Source: CAYNJY01 sp964397755
GTDB lineage: Bacteria > Patescibacteriota > Microgenomatia > UBA10105 > UBA927
Direction: 5' to 3'
DNA: 64,000 bases
Assembly: GCA_964397755.1 (NCBI GenBank)
Contig: CAYNJY010000003.1
Location: forward strand, 15,064-79,063
Shown: positions 40,673-49,237 of the stretch, piece by piece
Numbering within the stretch: position 1 is the stretch's first letter
How the letters are laid out: the number at the start of each line of letters is the position of its first letter
Notes under the pieces: model-generated
Databases searched by the model: none
Told to the model about the DNA's origin: nothing
Seen by the model: only the letters and a program-made list of their open reading frames with translations
Program-made: the position numbers and the translations under genes

Positions 40673-41886
40673 GATACCACATTGTTACTTTCGGCTGCGC
40701 GGCCAATGAAGCCGATAGCGAGCGCGTTGCCTCGTACTATCAAGCTCGCGGCTACACGCCGGCGCGGACCATGAGGGAGGCAGATGACATAGTTATCAAT
40801 ACCTGTATGATCCGGCAGTCGGCCGAGCATCGGGTCTACGGCCTAGTCCACAATCTGAGCGAAGAGAAACGGAAAGGCAGGCGAGTCAAGATTGTTGTCA
40901 CCGGCTGCATGGTCGGGATGGCGCTGCGCGAAAAAAGCGGCAGAATGCTCACTCTCCTTAAAAAGCGCATGCCGGCTGTTGACGAGTTTCTGCCGATTGA
41001 GGAGGTAGGCTTTGATTTTGCGCCTGTCCGGACCAAACCACATCACGCTTGGGTTCCGATCACCAATGGCTGTAATAATTTTTGTACGTTTTGTGTCGTG
41101 CCGTTTACACGCGGAAGAGAGGTGAGCCGGCCATTTGAAGACATTCTCCTTGAGTGCCACCAGCTTGTGCAGCAGGGCTATACGCATGTCACCTTGGTCG
41201 GTCAGAACGTGAACTCCTACGGCGCGGATGTATTGCTTGGGGAGAAAAACGTTCATGTGCTGCGAGATCTCGATGATAAAACGTATTTCAGTAAACCCAA
41301 ACGAGAAGACGGAGTCACATTTACCTATAACGGCAAGACCATACTACCGACGTATGTCAAACATTTGGGAAGACTCCGGATACCGACGTTGTTTCCGTAT
41401 GTACTCGAAGAGATCTGTAAGATTGACGGGTTGGAACTCGTCGATTTTATCTCCAGCAATCCATGGGACTTTTCTGATGAGCTTATAGACGCGATCGCGA
41501 ACAACTCCAAAATTTCCCGACACCTCCATTTGCCGGTACAGTCGGGGGATAACGAGGTCTTGCGGCGGATGAACCGATGGTATACGCGAGAGGAATACCT
41601 TGCGCTCATTGGTAAGATTCGAGCTCGGATTCCGGGAATAACCATATCAACCGATATCATTGTCGGGTTTTGCGGTGAGACCGACGCGCAATTTAGAAAT
41701 ACCGTAGATTTAGCCAAACACGTCGGCTTCACGAAAGCCTACATCGCCATGTACTCCGACCGCCCCATGACCGCGGCCCACAAAGTTTACACCGATGACG
41801 TGCCGCACGCAGAGAAAAAACGCCGTTGGTGTTTTCTTGAAAACTTTATCAATAAAACAAATCTTCAGAAAGGCACATACCGCTAA
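40669..41886 (+). CDS. miaB: tRNA-2-methylthio-N6-dimethylallyladenosine synthase, TRAM-less
   Basis: 405 residues. The N-terminal domain has the cluster cysteines in TFGCAANEADSER, VINTCMIRQSAEHR and VVTGCMVG; the radical-SAM motif is CNNFCTFC; TLVGQNVNSYGAD and HLHLPVQSGDNEVLRRMNR are diagnostic of MiaB. It carries a loop of about 40 residues after NSYG and stops at NKTNLQKGTYR, where a TRAM domain usually follows. Methylthiolates i6A37 made by MiaA, encoded next. Confidence 0.92.
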   Translation: MRYHIVTFGCAANEADSERVASYYQARGYTPARTMREADDIVINTCMIRQSAEHRVYGLVHNLSEEKRKGRRVKIVVTGCMVGMALREKSGRMLTLLKKRMPAVDEFLPIEEVGFDFAPVRTKPHHAWVPITNGCNNFCTFCVVPFTRGREVSRPFEDILLECHQLVQQGYTHVTLVGQNVNSYGADVLLGEKNVHVLRDLDDKTYFSKPKREDGVTFTYNGKTILPTYVKHLGRLRIPTLFPYVLEEICKIDGLELVDFISSNPWDFSDELIDAIANNSKISRHLHLPVQSGDNEVLRRMNRWYTREEYLALIGKIRARIPGITISTDIIVGFCGETDAQFRNTVDLAKHVGFTKAYIAMYSDRPMTAAHKVYTDDVPHAEKKRRWCFLENFINKTNLQKGTYR

Positions 41887-41923
41887 GGAGACGCGCACAT
41901 CATGTGAAGTGTTGACGAAGAGT

Positions 41924-42904
41924 ATGGAGAAGCTTCTTATCATCTGCGGTCTGACTGCGACCGGCAAAACCAGCCTCGGGATAGCGCTTGCGAAACGGTT
42001 CAACGGAGAGATTGTCAGCGCCGACTCACGGCAAGTATACCGCACGCTTGACATTATAAGCGGAAAAGAGCTTCCGAAGGGCAGTAGGGGGCAGGTATCA
42101 GGTATTACGCTCACGATACGGAAGAAAGAATATCGATTAGGTATCCATACCATTGATACGGTTCCTGTTTGGCTCTACGATGTGGTTGAACCTCATGAGT
42201 CTTTTAGCGTCGCGCAGTATAAGAAACTTGCCGCTCGGGCAATTGCGGACATTCGTACGCGGGGAAAGCTTCCAATTGTTGTGGGCGGAACGGGGCTGTA
42301 CATCCGCGGTATCGCCGCACCGTTTGATACGATTGACATTCCGCAAAACGAAAAGTTGAGAAGACGGCTTTCTTCTGTGCGTACCCCCGGACTTCAACGG
42401 GAACTTCAGAGAACTGACACCCGAAAGTGGGAGTCGATGAAGGTATCCGACCGGGCAAATCCGCGCAGGCTGATTCGCGCGATAGAAGTTGGCCTCTGGC
42501 GGCAGGAACACACCGGCGAACAAAAACGGCAACAGCAACCACTGGTGGACGTCCTGTGGGTTGGCCTTCGGGAGCCGATGGCCATGCTCACTCTAAAGAT
42601 CAGCGCACGCGTTCGTTCGCGGTGGCATAGCGGAGCAGTCGAGGAGGCGAGAAGCATTCTTCGCCACGTGGGATCCCCCCTGCTTCAGTCTGCGACAGCG
42701 CTTGGGATCGACCCTCTCAGAAAGTATCTCGCCGGTCAACTCACCGAGGAACAAGCGAGTGAAGCATGGGTAAAGGAGGAAGTGAGGTACGCGAAGCGGC
42801 AAATGACATGGTTTCGGAAAGAGGAGAGGATCCGCTGGTATGATACGAGGGAGAAGGACTTTGTGAAGGGTATCGAACAAGTTGTAAGAGAATGGTATAC
42901 TTAG
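41924..42904 (+). CDS. miaA: tRNA dimethylallyltransferase
   Basis: 326 residues from ATG 41924 (MEKLLIICGLTATGKTSLG, P-loop). SADSRQVYRTLDIISGK, VVGGTGLYIRG and the tRNA-recognition part RYAKRQMTWFRKEERIRWYD are typical. Adds the dimethylallyl group to A37. Lies 37 bp after miaB: a complete ms2i6A37 pair. The next promoter overlaps its stop. Confidence 0.94.
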   Translation: MEKLLIICGLTATGKTSLGIALAKRFNGEIVSADSRQVYRTLDIISGKELPKGSRGQVSGITLTIRKKEYRLGIHTIDTVPVWLYDVVEPHESFSVAQYKKLAARAIADIRTRGKLPIVVGGTGLYIRGIAAPFDTIDIPQNEKLRRRLSSVRTPGLQRELQRTDTRKWESMKVSDRANPRRLIRAIEVGLWRQEHTGEQKRQQQPLVDVLWVGLREPMAMLTLKISARVRSRWHSGAVEEARSILRHVGSPLLQSATALGIDPLRKYLAGQLTEEQASEAWVKEEVRYAKRQMTWFRKEERIRWYDTREKDFVKGIEQVVREWYT

Positions 42905-42910
42905 TCTACC

Positions 42911-43888
42911 ATGGTATCGAAAGTCGAGATTTCTCATAAAACAATCGTCTTCACGCTGGTGCTCCTTGCGGCCTTATGGCTGGTTATTCAAATCCGCGAT
43001 ATTTTGTTCCTCCTTTTCATCGCGTTTATCCTCATGTCTGCGCTGCGGCCGGTGGCCGATTGGTTGACGAAATTGAGGCTGCCACGGATTCTCGCTATAC
43101 TTTTTATTTACATTCTCCTCTTCGGTGTCGTCGGGGCGTCTCTTGCTGGCACTATACCATCACTCGTTGCGCAGTCATCAAAATTACTCCAGGTACTACC
43201 GGCACTCTTGGGGCGCGTGTCCCCCTTCTGGAGTATTGATGCAGAGTCTATGGTCTCACAGATTGCGCCAATTAGCGATAATATTTTGAAGGTTACGGTT
43301 GGTATATTTTCCAACATCATCACGACATTTACGGTACTCGTATTCACCTTCTACTTCCTCCTTGAGTACCGCCACACGGAGATGGTACTCACTGATTTTA
43401 TGGGAGAGGCAGCGGCGAGACGTGTTTTAGAACTCATTAAGTCTATCGAAAAACGTCTCGGCGCATGGCTCAGGGGAGAAATCTTCCTCATGTTTCTGAT
43501 TGGGCTCCTCGTGTACATAGGGCTGTCGTTTCTTCGGATAGACTTTGCCCTTCCGCTTGCAATCCTTGCGGGAATCCTTGAGATCGTTCCTACCATTGGG
43601 CCAGTCATTTCCGGAATCCCTGCGGTGCTTGTGGCGCTTGCGACATCTCCATTTCTTGCGCTGACCGTTGTTGCGCTCTATTTCATTATTCAGCAGGTTG
43701 AAAATACAATCGTTGTTCCGTGGGTGATGAAGCGAAGTGTCGGTCTCCCACCGCTTGTCACTATCCTTGCTCTTCTGGTCGGCGGGAGACTCGCAGGACT
43801 CACCGGTGCAGTCCTTGCTGTTCCGATGGTGTTAGTCCTTCAAGCGTTCTTCGGATTCTACTTTTGGGGAAGCGGGAAGAAAAAATAG
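42911..43888 (+). CDS. AI-2E family transporter (PF01594)
   Basis: 325 residues, about 7-8 membrane helices, with PLAILAGILEIVPTIGPVISGIPAV and IIQQVENTIVVPWVMKRSVG typical of the family. Substrate cannot be predicted despite the name. Extended -10 TGGTATACT ends 9 nt before the ATG: probably leaderless. Confidence 0.85.
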   Translation: MVSKVEISHKTIVFTLVLLAALWLVIQIRDILFLLFIAFILMSALRPVADWLTKLRLPRILAILFIYILLFGVVGASLAGTIPSLVAQSSKLLQVLPALLGRVSPFWSIDAESMVSQIAPISDNILKVTVGIFSNIITTFTVLVFTFYFLLEYRHTEMVLTDFMGEAAARRVLELIKSIEKRLGAWLRGEIFLMFLIGLLVYIGLSFLRIDFALPLAILAGILEIVPTIGPVISGIPAVLVALATSPFLALTVVALYFIIQQVENTIVVPWVMKRSVGLPPLVTILALLVGGRLAGLTGAVLAVPMVLVLQAFFGFYFWGSGKKK

Positions 43889-43900
43889 ACGAAGATTCTT

Positions 43901-44368
43901 TTGCACCTTGGAACCTCGTAAGCCAGATTCTGTTTTCCCAGTCATCATCCGGCTCAGCCGGACCGACCGGGTAGACTCTCATTTCTCTGATGCCCGTACA
44001 CTTCTGCTCGTGCCAGGTACCGACTGGTATCTGGTCTCCCGAACGCGTGGTAACCCTTCGCTATGCTCAGGGTAAACGAGCAATTCGCCGGTTGCAGCGG
44101 GTGGGATTGTCATGCCGCAAACCACGTTGGGTTCACGGCTTCGTTTCACCCGTTTCCCATAGCCGTCGGGCTCATAGGGAAACGATCGTCTCTGTGACTC
44201 TCTCAGCCTGTCGTTTCAGGCATCGTCCCCGACTCCTTTCGGCGCCGGGGCACCCGATCCGCCAGCTGGCGGACGTCCCGCTTACGCGGAATCCCCTGCG
44301 TTCTGCTGTCTGGACTTTCCTGGGGGTGCCGTATGGTACCCCCCGAGAGTCCGGATTCCAAGGTGCAA
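43901..44368 (-). ncRNA. rnpB: RNase P RNA
   Basis: On the minus strand the conserved 5' block AGGAAAGTCCAGACAGCAGAA and the 3' block ending CAGAATCTGGCTTACGAGG are present. The ends TTGCACCTTGGAA (5', from 44368) and its complement (3', 43901-43913) form a 13-bp P1 helix. Length about 468 nt. An internal segment (44053-44076) matches the dispersed CCCTTCG/CTCAGGG repeat. Catalytic RNA for tRNA 5' maturation. Confidence 0.88.
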
Positions 44369-44373
44369 CGCAG

Positions 44374-44404
44374 AGTATAGCTGTTATGGGGGTTGTTTGT
44401 CCAA
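44374..44404 (-). promoter_or_regulatory. Promoter of rnpB
   Basis: On the minus strand TTGGAC, 19-bp spacer, TATACT; the start falls 6 nt later at the first base of P1 (44368). Confidence 0.6.
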
Positions 44405-44426
44405 TGGAGAAGAGGGGCTGGCGTGA

Positions 44427-44606
44427 TCACTCTTCTTGCAAGAGCTTGTTCATCATAAACTCGAGCATGTCACTCCTTGTGATAAGGTAGACTTTCCCGG
44501 CAATTTTCTCGGCGGGGAGCTTCTTTTCACCAATCCAGCGCCGAACCGTGGTCGGGTGTTTTTTGAAGTGTTTCGCTACTTCCCTGACCGTCAAGTGGTC
44601 TTTCAC
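44427..44606 (-). CDS. Small HTH_17/excisionase-like DNA-binding protein
   Basis: 59 residues from GTG 44606: LTVREVAKHFKKHPTTVRRW then KLPAEKIAGKVYLITRSDML, the MerR-like winged helix of the excisionase/HTH_17 family, ending in LEFMMNKLLQEE. Such proteins bind DNA; no integrase is nearby, so a regulator is likelier than an excisionase. TATACT is 8 nt before the GTG (leaderless). Divergent from comM by 93 bp, 59 bp from the rnpB start. Confidence 0.8.
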   Translation of the reverse strand: MKDHLTVREVAKHFKKHPTTVRRWIGEKKLPAEKIAGKVYLITRSDMLEFMMNKLLQEE

Positions 44607-44699
44607 ATGAACCTAGTATAACACACTATATCGTTTTTCCTCAAGGCGAAAGCAAACCCCCTATCGAACAATTTGTTTGAAGTGGTATATAGTAAACTA

Positions 44700-46226
44700 A
44701 TGCTGGCAAAGATTTTATCCGGGGCGGTGGTGGGGCTGGAGGCGGTGCCGGTGACAGTGGAGGTTGACATTGCTTCGCAAGGGTTGCCCTCCTTCACCAT
44801 CGTTGGTTTGCCGGATAAAGCTGTTGAAGAGAGCCGCGAACGGGTGCGCGCGGCGATTAAAAACAGTGGCGCTGAGTTTCCTTCCAAGCGGATTACCGTG
44901 AACCTTGCCCCCGCCGACCTTCCCAAAGTGGGGCCAGCCTACGACCTTCCGATTGCCTTGGGCATCCTTACTGCTTCCGGCCAAGTTGGGCCACCGCGGG
45001 ATGAGGCAATGTATCTGGGTGAGCTGTCTCTCGACGGGTCACTGCGCCATACAAACGGTGTACTGTCTCTTGCCATTCTTGCCAAAGAGCAAAAAGTCTC
45101 AGTTGTGTACTTGCCTTTGGTTGACGCGAAAGAAGCAGCGATTGTCGAGGGCATTTCCGTTTATCCTGTGCCGTCGCTCCTTGCTCTTTTTCAACACATT
45201 TCGGGAAACGAGTCGATTGAGGCTCACCCCTTTGTTTCGTTTTCGTCGCTTCTCACAACTCAAATATTTGAATTTGATATGGCTGACGTCCACGGGCAGG
45301 AACACGTGAAACGAGCGCTGGAGATCGCCGCAGCAGGCAGCCACAACCTCTTCATGCACGGTCCGCCAGGAGCTGGAAAAACGCTCCTTGCGCGAACACT
45401 GCCGTCAATCCTTCCAGCCCTGACTGAAGAAGAAGCACTCGAGGTGACAAAAATATATTCAGTAACCGGTAACCTCCCAGCCGGTGAGTCGGTGATAAAA
45501 TACCGCCCTTTCCGGGCGCCGCATCACACCACCTCGCGGATTGGCCTGATCGGCGGGGGCACACACCCCATGCCCGGAGAGATATCTCTTGCACACCGGG
45601 GCGTGTTGTTTCTGGATGAGTTCCCGGAGTTTCCGCGGCATGTTCTCGAGGCCTTACGCCAGCCCATGGAGGACGGCATAGTTTCAATCTCCCGTGCGAG
45701 TGGAACGATGACGTACCCAGCGAAATTTAGTCTTATTTCTGCTTCCAACCCCTGTCCGTGTGGTAATTTTGGGTCTGCGACGAAACGCTGTACGTGTCTG
45801 CCGGGATCGATTTCCCGATACCAGAAGCGGTTATCGGGTCCGATTATGGATCGGGTAGACCTGCATGTTCCGGTTCCTGCGGTTGCGGTTGAAAAGCTTA
45901 CGGCTGGGGTAGCCAAGTCAGAATCATCAAAGACGATTCAAGCGCGGGTACAGGATGCCAGGGAAAGGCAGCGTAGGCGCCTTCGACCGTACCGCTTGTC
46001 CGCCAACTCTGAGATGAGCACAAAGATTGTGAAAGAACGCTGCCCGCTCTCAGAAGATGTTGTAGTGTTTCTGCGGCAGGCGACCGCCGCTATGGGTCTG
46101 TCTGCCCGATCCTACTACCGGGTCATTAAAGTTGCCCGGACTATCGCCGATTTAGCTCCCGAAAAAGAGATCGCCCTCCCACATCTGGCTGAGGCTCTCC
46201 AGTACCGCCCCAAAGAGCACGTATAA
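44700..46226 (+). CDS. comM: ComM/YifB-family Mg-chelatase-like AAA+ ATPase
   Basis: 508 residues from ATG 44700. N-terminal Lon-protease-like domain (IVGLPDKAVEESRERVRAAI), AAA+ core with Walker A HGPPGAGKTLLAR, RPFRAPHHTTSRIGLIGGG, Walker B VLFLDEFPEF, and the zinc-like SNPCPCGNFG...C region, then the C-terminal helical part. ComM homologues drive branch migration during transformation. -10 TATATA 8 nt before the ATG suggests a leaderless mRNA. Confidence 0.93.
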   Translation: MLAKILSGAVVGLEAVPVTVEVDIASQGLPSFTIVGLPDKAVEESRERVRAAIKNSGAEFPSKRITVNLAPADLPKVGPAYDLPIALGILTASGQVGPPRDEAMYLGELSLDGSLRHTNGVLSLAILAKEQKVSVVYLPLVDAKEAAIVEGISVYPVPSLLALFQHISGNESIEAHPFVSFSSLLTTQIFEFDMADVHGQEHVKRALEIAAAGSHNLFMHGPPGAGKTLLARTLPSILPALTEEEALEVTKIYSVTGNLPAGESVIKYRPFRAPHHTTSRIGLIGGGTHPMPGEISLAHRGVLFLDEFPEFPRHVLEALRQPMEDGIVSISRASGTMTYPAKFSLISASNPCPCGNFGSATKRCTCLPGSISRYQKRLSGPIMDRVDLHVPVPAVAVEKLTAGVAKSESSKTIQARVQDARERQRRRLRPYRLSANSEMSTKIVKERCPLSEDVVVFLRQATAAMGLSARSYYRVIKVARTIADLAPEKEIALPHLAEALQYRPKEHV

Positions 46227-46235
46227 AGGAGAAGT

Positions 46236-46262
46236 AAAACCCCTCGCCTGGCGAGGGGTTTT
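46236..46262. terminator. Bidirectional terminator between comM and the DUF5679 gene
   Basis: AAAACCCCTCGC - CTG - GCGAGGGGTTTT: a 12-bp perfect stem with A-run and T-run, serving both converging genes. Confidence 0.85.
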
Positions 46263-46286
46263 GTGAGCAGGAAAGAGATTGTGCGT

Positions 46287-46427
46287 TTAACCACCGATCT
46301 TGTACATACCGGTGCCGCAGACTGGGCACTTGCCTTTCATCGCCGGTTTGCCGTTTTTCATAGTGACCCGAATGGCCTTAGGGTCATCCCTTTTTGCTCG
46401 GCACTTGACGCAGTACATCGTAGCCAT
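46287..46427 (-). CDS. DUF5679 zinc-ribbon protein
   Basis: 46 residues: MATMYCVKCRAKRDDPKAI and KGKCPVCGTGMYKIGG, two CxxC pairs 28 residues apart, forming a zinc ribbon typical of CPR and related bacteria. Excellent SD GGAAGGAGGTGAACG. Function unknown. It follows the small membrane protein gene by 42 bp. Confidence 0.85.
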   Translation of the reverse strand: MATMYCVKCRAKRDDPKAIRVTMKNGKPAMKGKCPVCGTGMYKIGG

Positions 46428-46469
46428 AGATTTCGTTCACCTCCTTCCTGGAGCAGGAGAATTATTTTT

Positions 46470-46745
46470 CTACCGTGAGAGTATTCGACCGAGCCACACC
46501 TCACCCACAAGAATAACTCCCGAGAGCACGATTGTTTTTACAAGATCTGACCCTATAGCACCGAACTCGGAGTCTCTCTGGTGTTGAGATTCGAGTTTGG
46601 TTCCATGAGAGGAGAACGAATACGATACGACGGGGGACGATTGTGTTTGGCGGGAAGTAGGGAAACTTGGAACTACCGTATGAGCCTCGGCGGAAAATCG
46701 CCTACGCTCCGCTCCTTGTTTTTGTTTCTTTGTTTTTTTCGGCAC
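46470..46745 (-). CDS. Small single-pass membrane protein, unknown
   Basis: 91 residues: basic start MPKKTKKQKQGAERRRFSAE, a Ser/Gln-rich linker, and one C-terminal membrane helix DLVKTIVLSGVILVGEVWLG. I recall similar MPKKTKK-starting small proteins in CPR genomes (memory, not searched). Part of the N-terminal coding region (GGAGCGGAGCGTAGGCG on the minus strand) looks like dispersed-repeat sequence. Probably co-transcribed with the DUF5679 gene. Confidence 0.6.
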   Translation of the reverse strand: MPKKTKKQKQGAERRRFSAEAHTVVPSFPTSRQTQSSPVVSYSFSSHGTKLESQHQRDSEFGAIGSDLVKTIVLSGVILVGEVWLGRILSR

Positions 46746-46749
46746 AGTG

Positions 46750-46822
46750 AGGCTGAGCGTAGCACAGCCAGCCTCGGCTTGTCAACCCTGCATCAAGCTC
46801 AGGGCAAGCCCTTCGACTTCGC
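46750..46822. repeat. Repeat cluster between divergent genes
   Basis: AGGCTGAGCG...CAGCCTCGG inverted pieces, then AAGCTCAGGGCAAGCC and CTTCGACTTCGC (46795-46822), the same words as the repeat at 30431 in a different order. Confidence 0.45.
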
Positions 46823-46860
46823 AAGAGGATACTTAGACACATTTTTTCAGTGATGAAGGA

Positions 46861-46890
46861 TTGACAACCACCGTTTTTGAATCGTAAGAT
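46861..46890 (+). promoter_or_regulatory. Promoter of the DUF4446 gene
   Basis: TTGACA (46861-46866), 18-bp spacer, TAAGAT (46885-46890). The ATG is 11 nt further, so the leader would be about 4 nt. Confidence 0.65.
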
Positions 46891-46901
46891 GGTGGATACG
46901 A

Positions 46902-47369
46902 ATGGTGTTCAATAGCGTATCGGCTGCGATATTGGGAGGACTTTGGCTTTGGCTTGTTATTGTAACCTATTTGTTTATTAGGCTACAGCGCCATTACCGT
47001 CGGCTTGCCAGCTCGCATGGGAAGAATTTACAGGAGCTCCTTGAGGAGATTCTCACATCGCAGCAGGTTGGGAAGAGGGCTGTCCAAGAGATACAAGGGC
47101 AGATAGAGAAGATAGAGAGAGAAGGAGCATTTCACGTCCAGCGAATTGGGCTGGTTCGCTTTAATCCGTTTGCCGATACCGGAGGCGCACAAAGTTTTAC
47201 CTTGGCACTTCTTGACAAACACGCGAGCGGCGTCGTGATGACGTCTCTGTATGGCCGCACGGTAAATCGTTGGTACGCCAAGGAGGTTGTCGAAGGGAAG
47301 GGAAAGGACGTAGAATTGTCAAAGGAGGAGGTAGCGGCGATCAAAAATGCGGAAGGAAGGAAGCGCTAG
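46902..47369 (+). CDS. DUF4446 family protein
   Basis: 155 residues: N-terminal membrane helix (ILGGLWLWLVIVTYLFIRL), coiled coil (about 30-75), then the conserved block VQRIGLVRFNPFADTGGAQS and FTLALLDKHASGVVMTSLYG. Function unknown; often near envelope or chromosome genes. Confidence 0.85.
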   Translation: MVFNSVSAAILGGLWLWLVIVTYLFIRLQRHYRRLASSHGKNLQELLEEILTSQQVGKRAVQEIQGQIEKIEREGAFHVQRIGLVRFNPFADTGGAQSFTLALLDKHASGVVMTSLYGRTVNRWYAKEVVEGKGKDVELSKEEVAAIKNAEGRKR

Positions 47370-47373
47370 TACC

Positions 47374-48552
47374 ATGCAGAAACAACAATCTATTGTTACC
47401 GGACTTATCGGTCTGGCGCTGTATTGTATTGCAGCGGGTTTGTCGTTTGCAAGTTTCTATAGCATGGCAACCCGGAAGACCTCGAAGGTAACTGCTCCGG
47501 CACCTCCAAAAGGGCCGCAAAAACATTTTGTTATAGACCCCTCGATCCCACGAAACGAGCCGTGTCCGATTAATGGGAAAAACTTTACCAAGCAGGAGCG
47601 GGATGTCTGGGGAAAACGCAGGCCGCTTGCGATCATGCTTGAAAATCACGCGGAGTCGCGGCCGCAATCTGGTGTATTGTACGCAGACGTCGTGTACGAG
47701 GCAGTTGCGGAGGGTGGGATTACGCGTTTTATGGGAGTATTCTACTGCGGCATTGCGGCGGAGTCCGTAAGTGTCGCGCCGGTGCGGAGTGCCCGCACGT
47801 ACTACCTGCCGTGGGTTTTGGAGTACGACGCGCTCTATAACCACGTCGGCGGGGCTGGGAGGTGTCCGGATGAAACAGTTGATGATCGGGCGAAGGCTCT
47901 CTGTCAGATAGACCAGTACAAGATCAAGGACATGGATCAATTTGGTATTTCATTCCCGACCTGCTACCGCAACTATGACCGGCTCGATCACCCGGTGGCA
48001 ACGGAGCATACGATGGTGTGCGTGACAGACAAACTCTACAAACTCGCTGCCGAGCGCGGCTGGACGAATGTGGATGCCAAAGGTGTTTCCTGGGACAAGA
48101 ACTTTGAGCCATGGAAATTTAAAGACGACATTGCCGAAGGAGAGCGACCGGCGTCAGCGTCAGCCAGTTTTGTCGCATGGAAGGGTTATGAGGCAGACTA
48201 CGGTGTCCGCTGGGAGTACGATCGGATACACAATAGCTACCTCCGGTTTAACGGCGGTAAACCCCACACTGACCTTGAAACCAAAGAGCAGTTGACAGCG
48301 AAGGTTGTGGTTGTTATCTTTGCCAAGGAGACTGGTCCGGTCGACGAGCACGCCCACCTTCTCTATCAAAACGTAGGGAGCGGTGATGGACTACTGTTCC
48401 AAGACGGGAAAGCGACCAAGATCACATGGCGGAAAGACACGAGAAATGCCAGAACGAAGTTCTTCGACGCACGTTCAGGAAAAGAAGTATCGCTCAACCG
48501 CGGACAGATTTGGATTGAGATGCTGCCCACAGGAACACCGGTAACATACTAA
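47374..48552 (+). CDS. DUF3048 (YerB-like) exported protein
   Basis: 392 residues from ATG 47374. N-terminal membrane anchor (about 9-30). RPLAIMLENHAESRPQSGVL and VAPVRSARTYYLPWVLEYDA are hallmark segments of DUF3048, and the C-terminal half (KITWRKDTRNARTKFFD) is its second domain. Extracytoplasmic, function unknown. Four bp after the DUF4446 gene. Confidence 0.88.
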   Translation: MQKQQSIVTGLIGLALYCIAAGLSFASFYSMATRKTSKVTAPAPPKGPQKHFVIDPSIPRNEPCPINGKNFTKQERDVWGKRRPLAIMLENHAESRPQSGVLYADVVYEAVAEGGITRFMGVFYCGIAAESVSVAPVRSARTYYLPWVLEYDALYNHVGGAGRCPDETVDDRAKALCQIDQYKIKDMDQFGISFPTCYRNYDRLDHPVATEHTMVCVTDKLYKLAAERGWTNVDAKGVSWDKNFEPWKFKDDIAEGERPASASASFVAWKGYEADYGVRWEYDRIHNSYLRFNGGKPHTDLETKEQLTAKVVVVIFAKETGPVDEHAHLLYQNVGSGDGLLFQDGKATKITWRKDTRNARTKFFDARSGKEVSLNRGQIWIEMLPTGTPVTY

Positions 48553-48620
48553 ATTCGAAACGTGTCACATTGTGCACTTCGAAATTGGAGAATCGACGCC
48601 TGCCCCCCGGAAGGTGAATT

Positions 48621-49205
48621 ATGCAGCTTGAAGACATCATTATTTCCAGAGTACGGGTGAAGCTACTCTCGCTTTTCCTTTCAAACCCCGGCTCGATGTA
48701 CCATGTTCGAGATATCGTGCGCAAAGTAGGAGAGGAAATAAACGCCGTCCGCAGGGAACTCGCGCACATGGAGAAAGGGGGCATGGTAACGAAAGAGCAG
48801 CGGGCCAACCGCCTCTTTTATACCTTTCGCAAGGACTACCCGCTTTACTTTGAGCTCATGGAGGTTATCGGCAAAACGACCGGGCTGGGGTGGAACATCG
48901 TCAAACACAAGGCAAAGCTCGGGAAGATCAAGTTTGCCATGCTCTCGGGAAGGTTACTCCGTTCCCTTCCTCGCAAATCGCAGTCAGACGTTGACCTTCT
49001 CGTTGTCGGCACGGTCGTGCTTCCGGAGCTCGCGCAGCTTATCAAGGCCGAGGAGGTGCGGCGGGAGAGGGAACTGAACTACACCGTCATGACCGAGGAG
49101 GAATTTCAGTTCAGAAAACGACGGCGAGATCCGTTTGTGCTCTCGATTCTTGAAGGATCGCGCCTGATGCTCGTCGGAGACGAAGAAGAGTTGGTCGCCC
49201 CTTGA
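48621..49205 (+). CDS. Winged-helix protein with nucleotidyltransferase-like domain
   Basis: 194 residues. 1-75: winged HTH (KLLSLFLSNPGSMYHVRDIV, INAVRRELAHMEKGGMV). 100-190: a minimal nucleotidyltransferase fold with SGRLLRSLPRKSQSDVDLLVVG, similar to the MNT-type GS...DxD site but with GR in place of GS. SD GGAAGGTG. Could be a stand-alone regulator; no HEPN partner is adjacent. Confidence 0.7.
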   Translation: MQLEDIIISRVRVKLLSLFLSNPGSMYHVRDIVRKVGEEINAVRRELAHMEKGGMVTKEQRANRLFYTFRKDYPLYFELMEVIGKTTGLGWNIVKHKAKLGKIKFAMLSGRLLRSLPRKSQSDVDLLVVGTVVLPELAQLIKAEEVRRERELNYTVMTEEEFQFRKRRRDPFVLSILEGSRLMLVGDEEELVAP

Positions 49206-49230
49206 ACTTACTACCTTCTCACACTACAAT
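49202..49230 (+). promoter_or_regulatory. Promoter of secDF
   Basis: TTGAAC (49202-49207), 17-bp spacer, TACAAT (49225-49230), then 7 nt to the secD ATG: an mRNA with essentially no leader. Confidence 0.7.
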
Positions 49231-49237
49231 GTGATGC

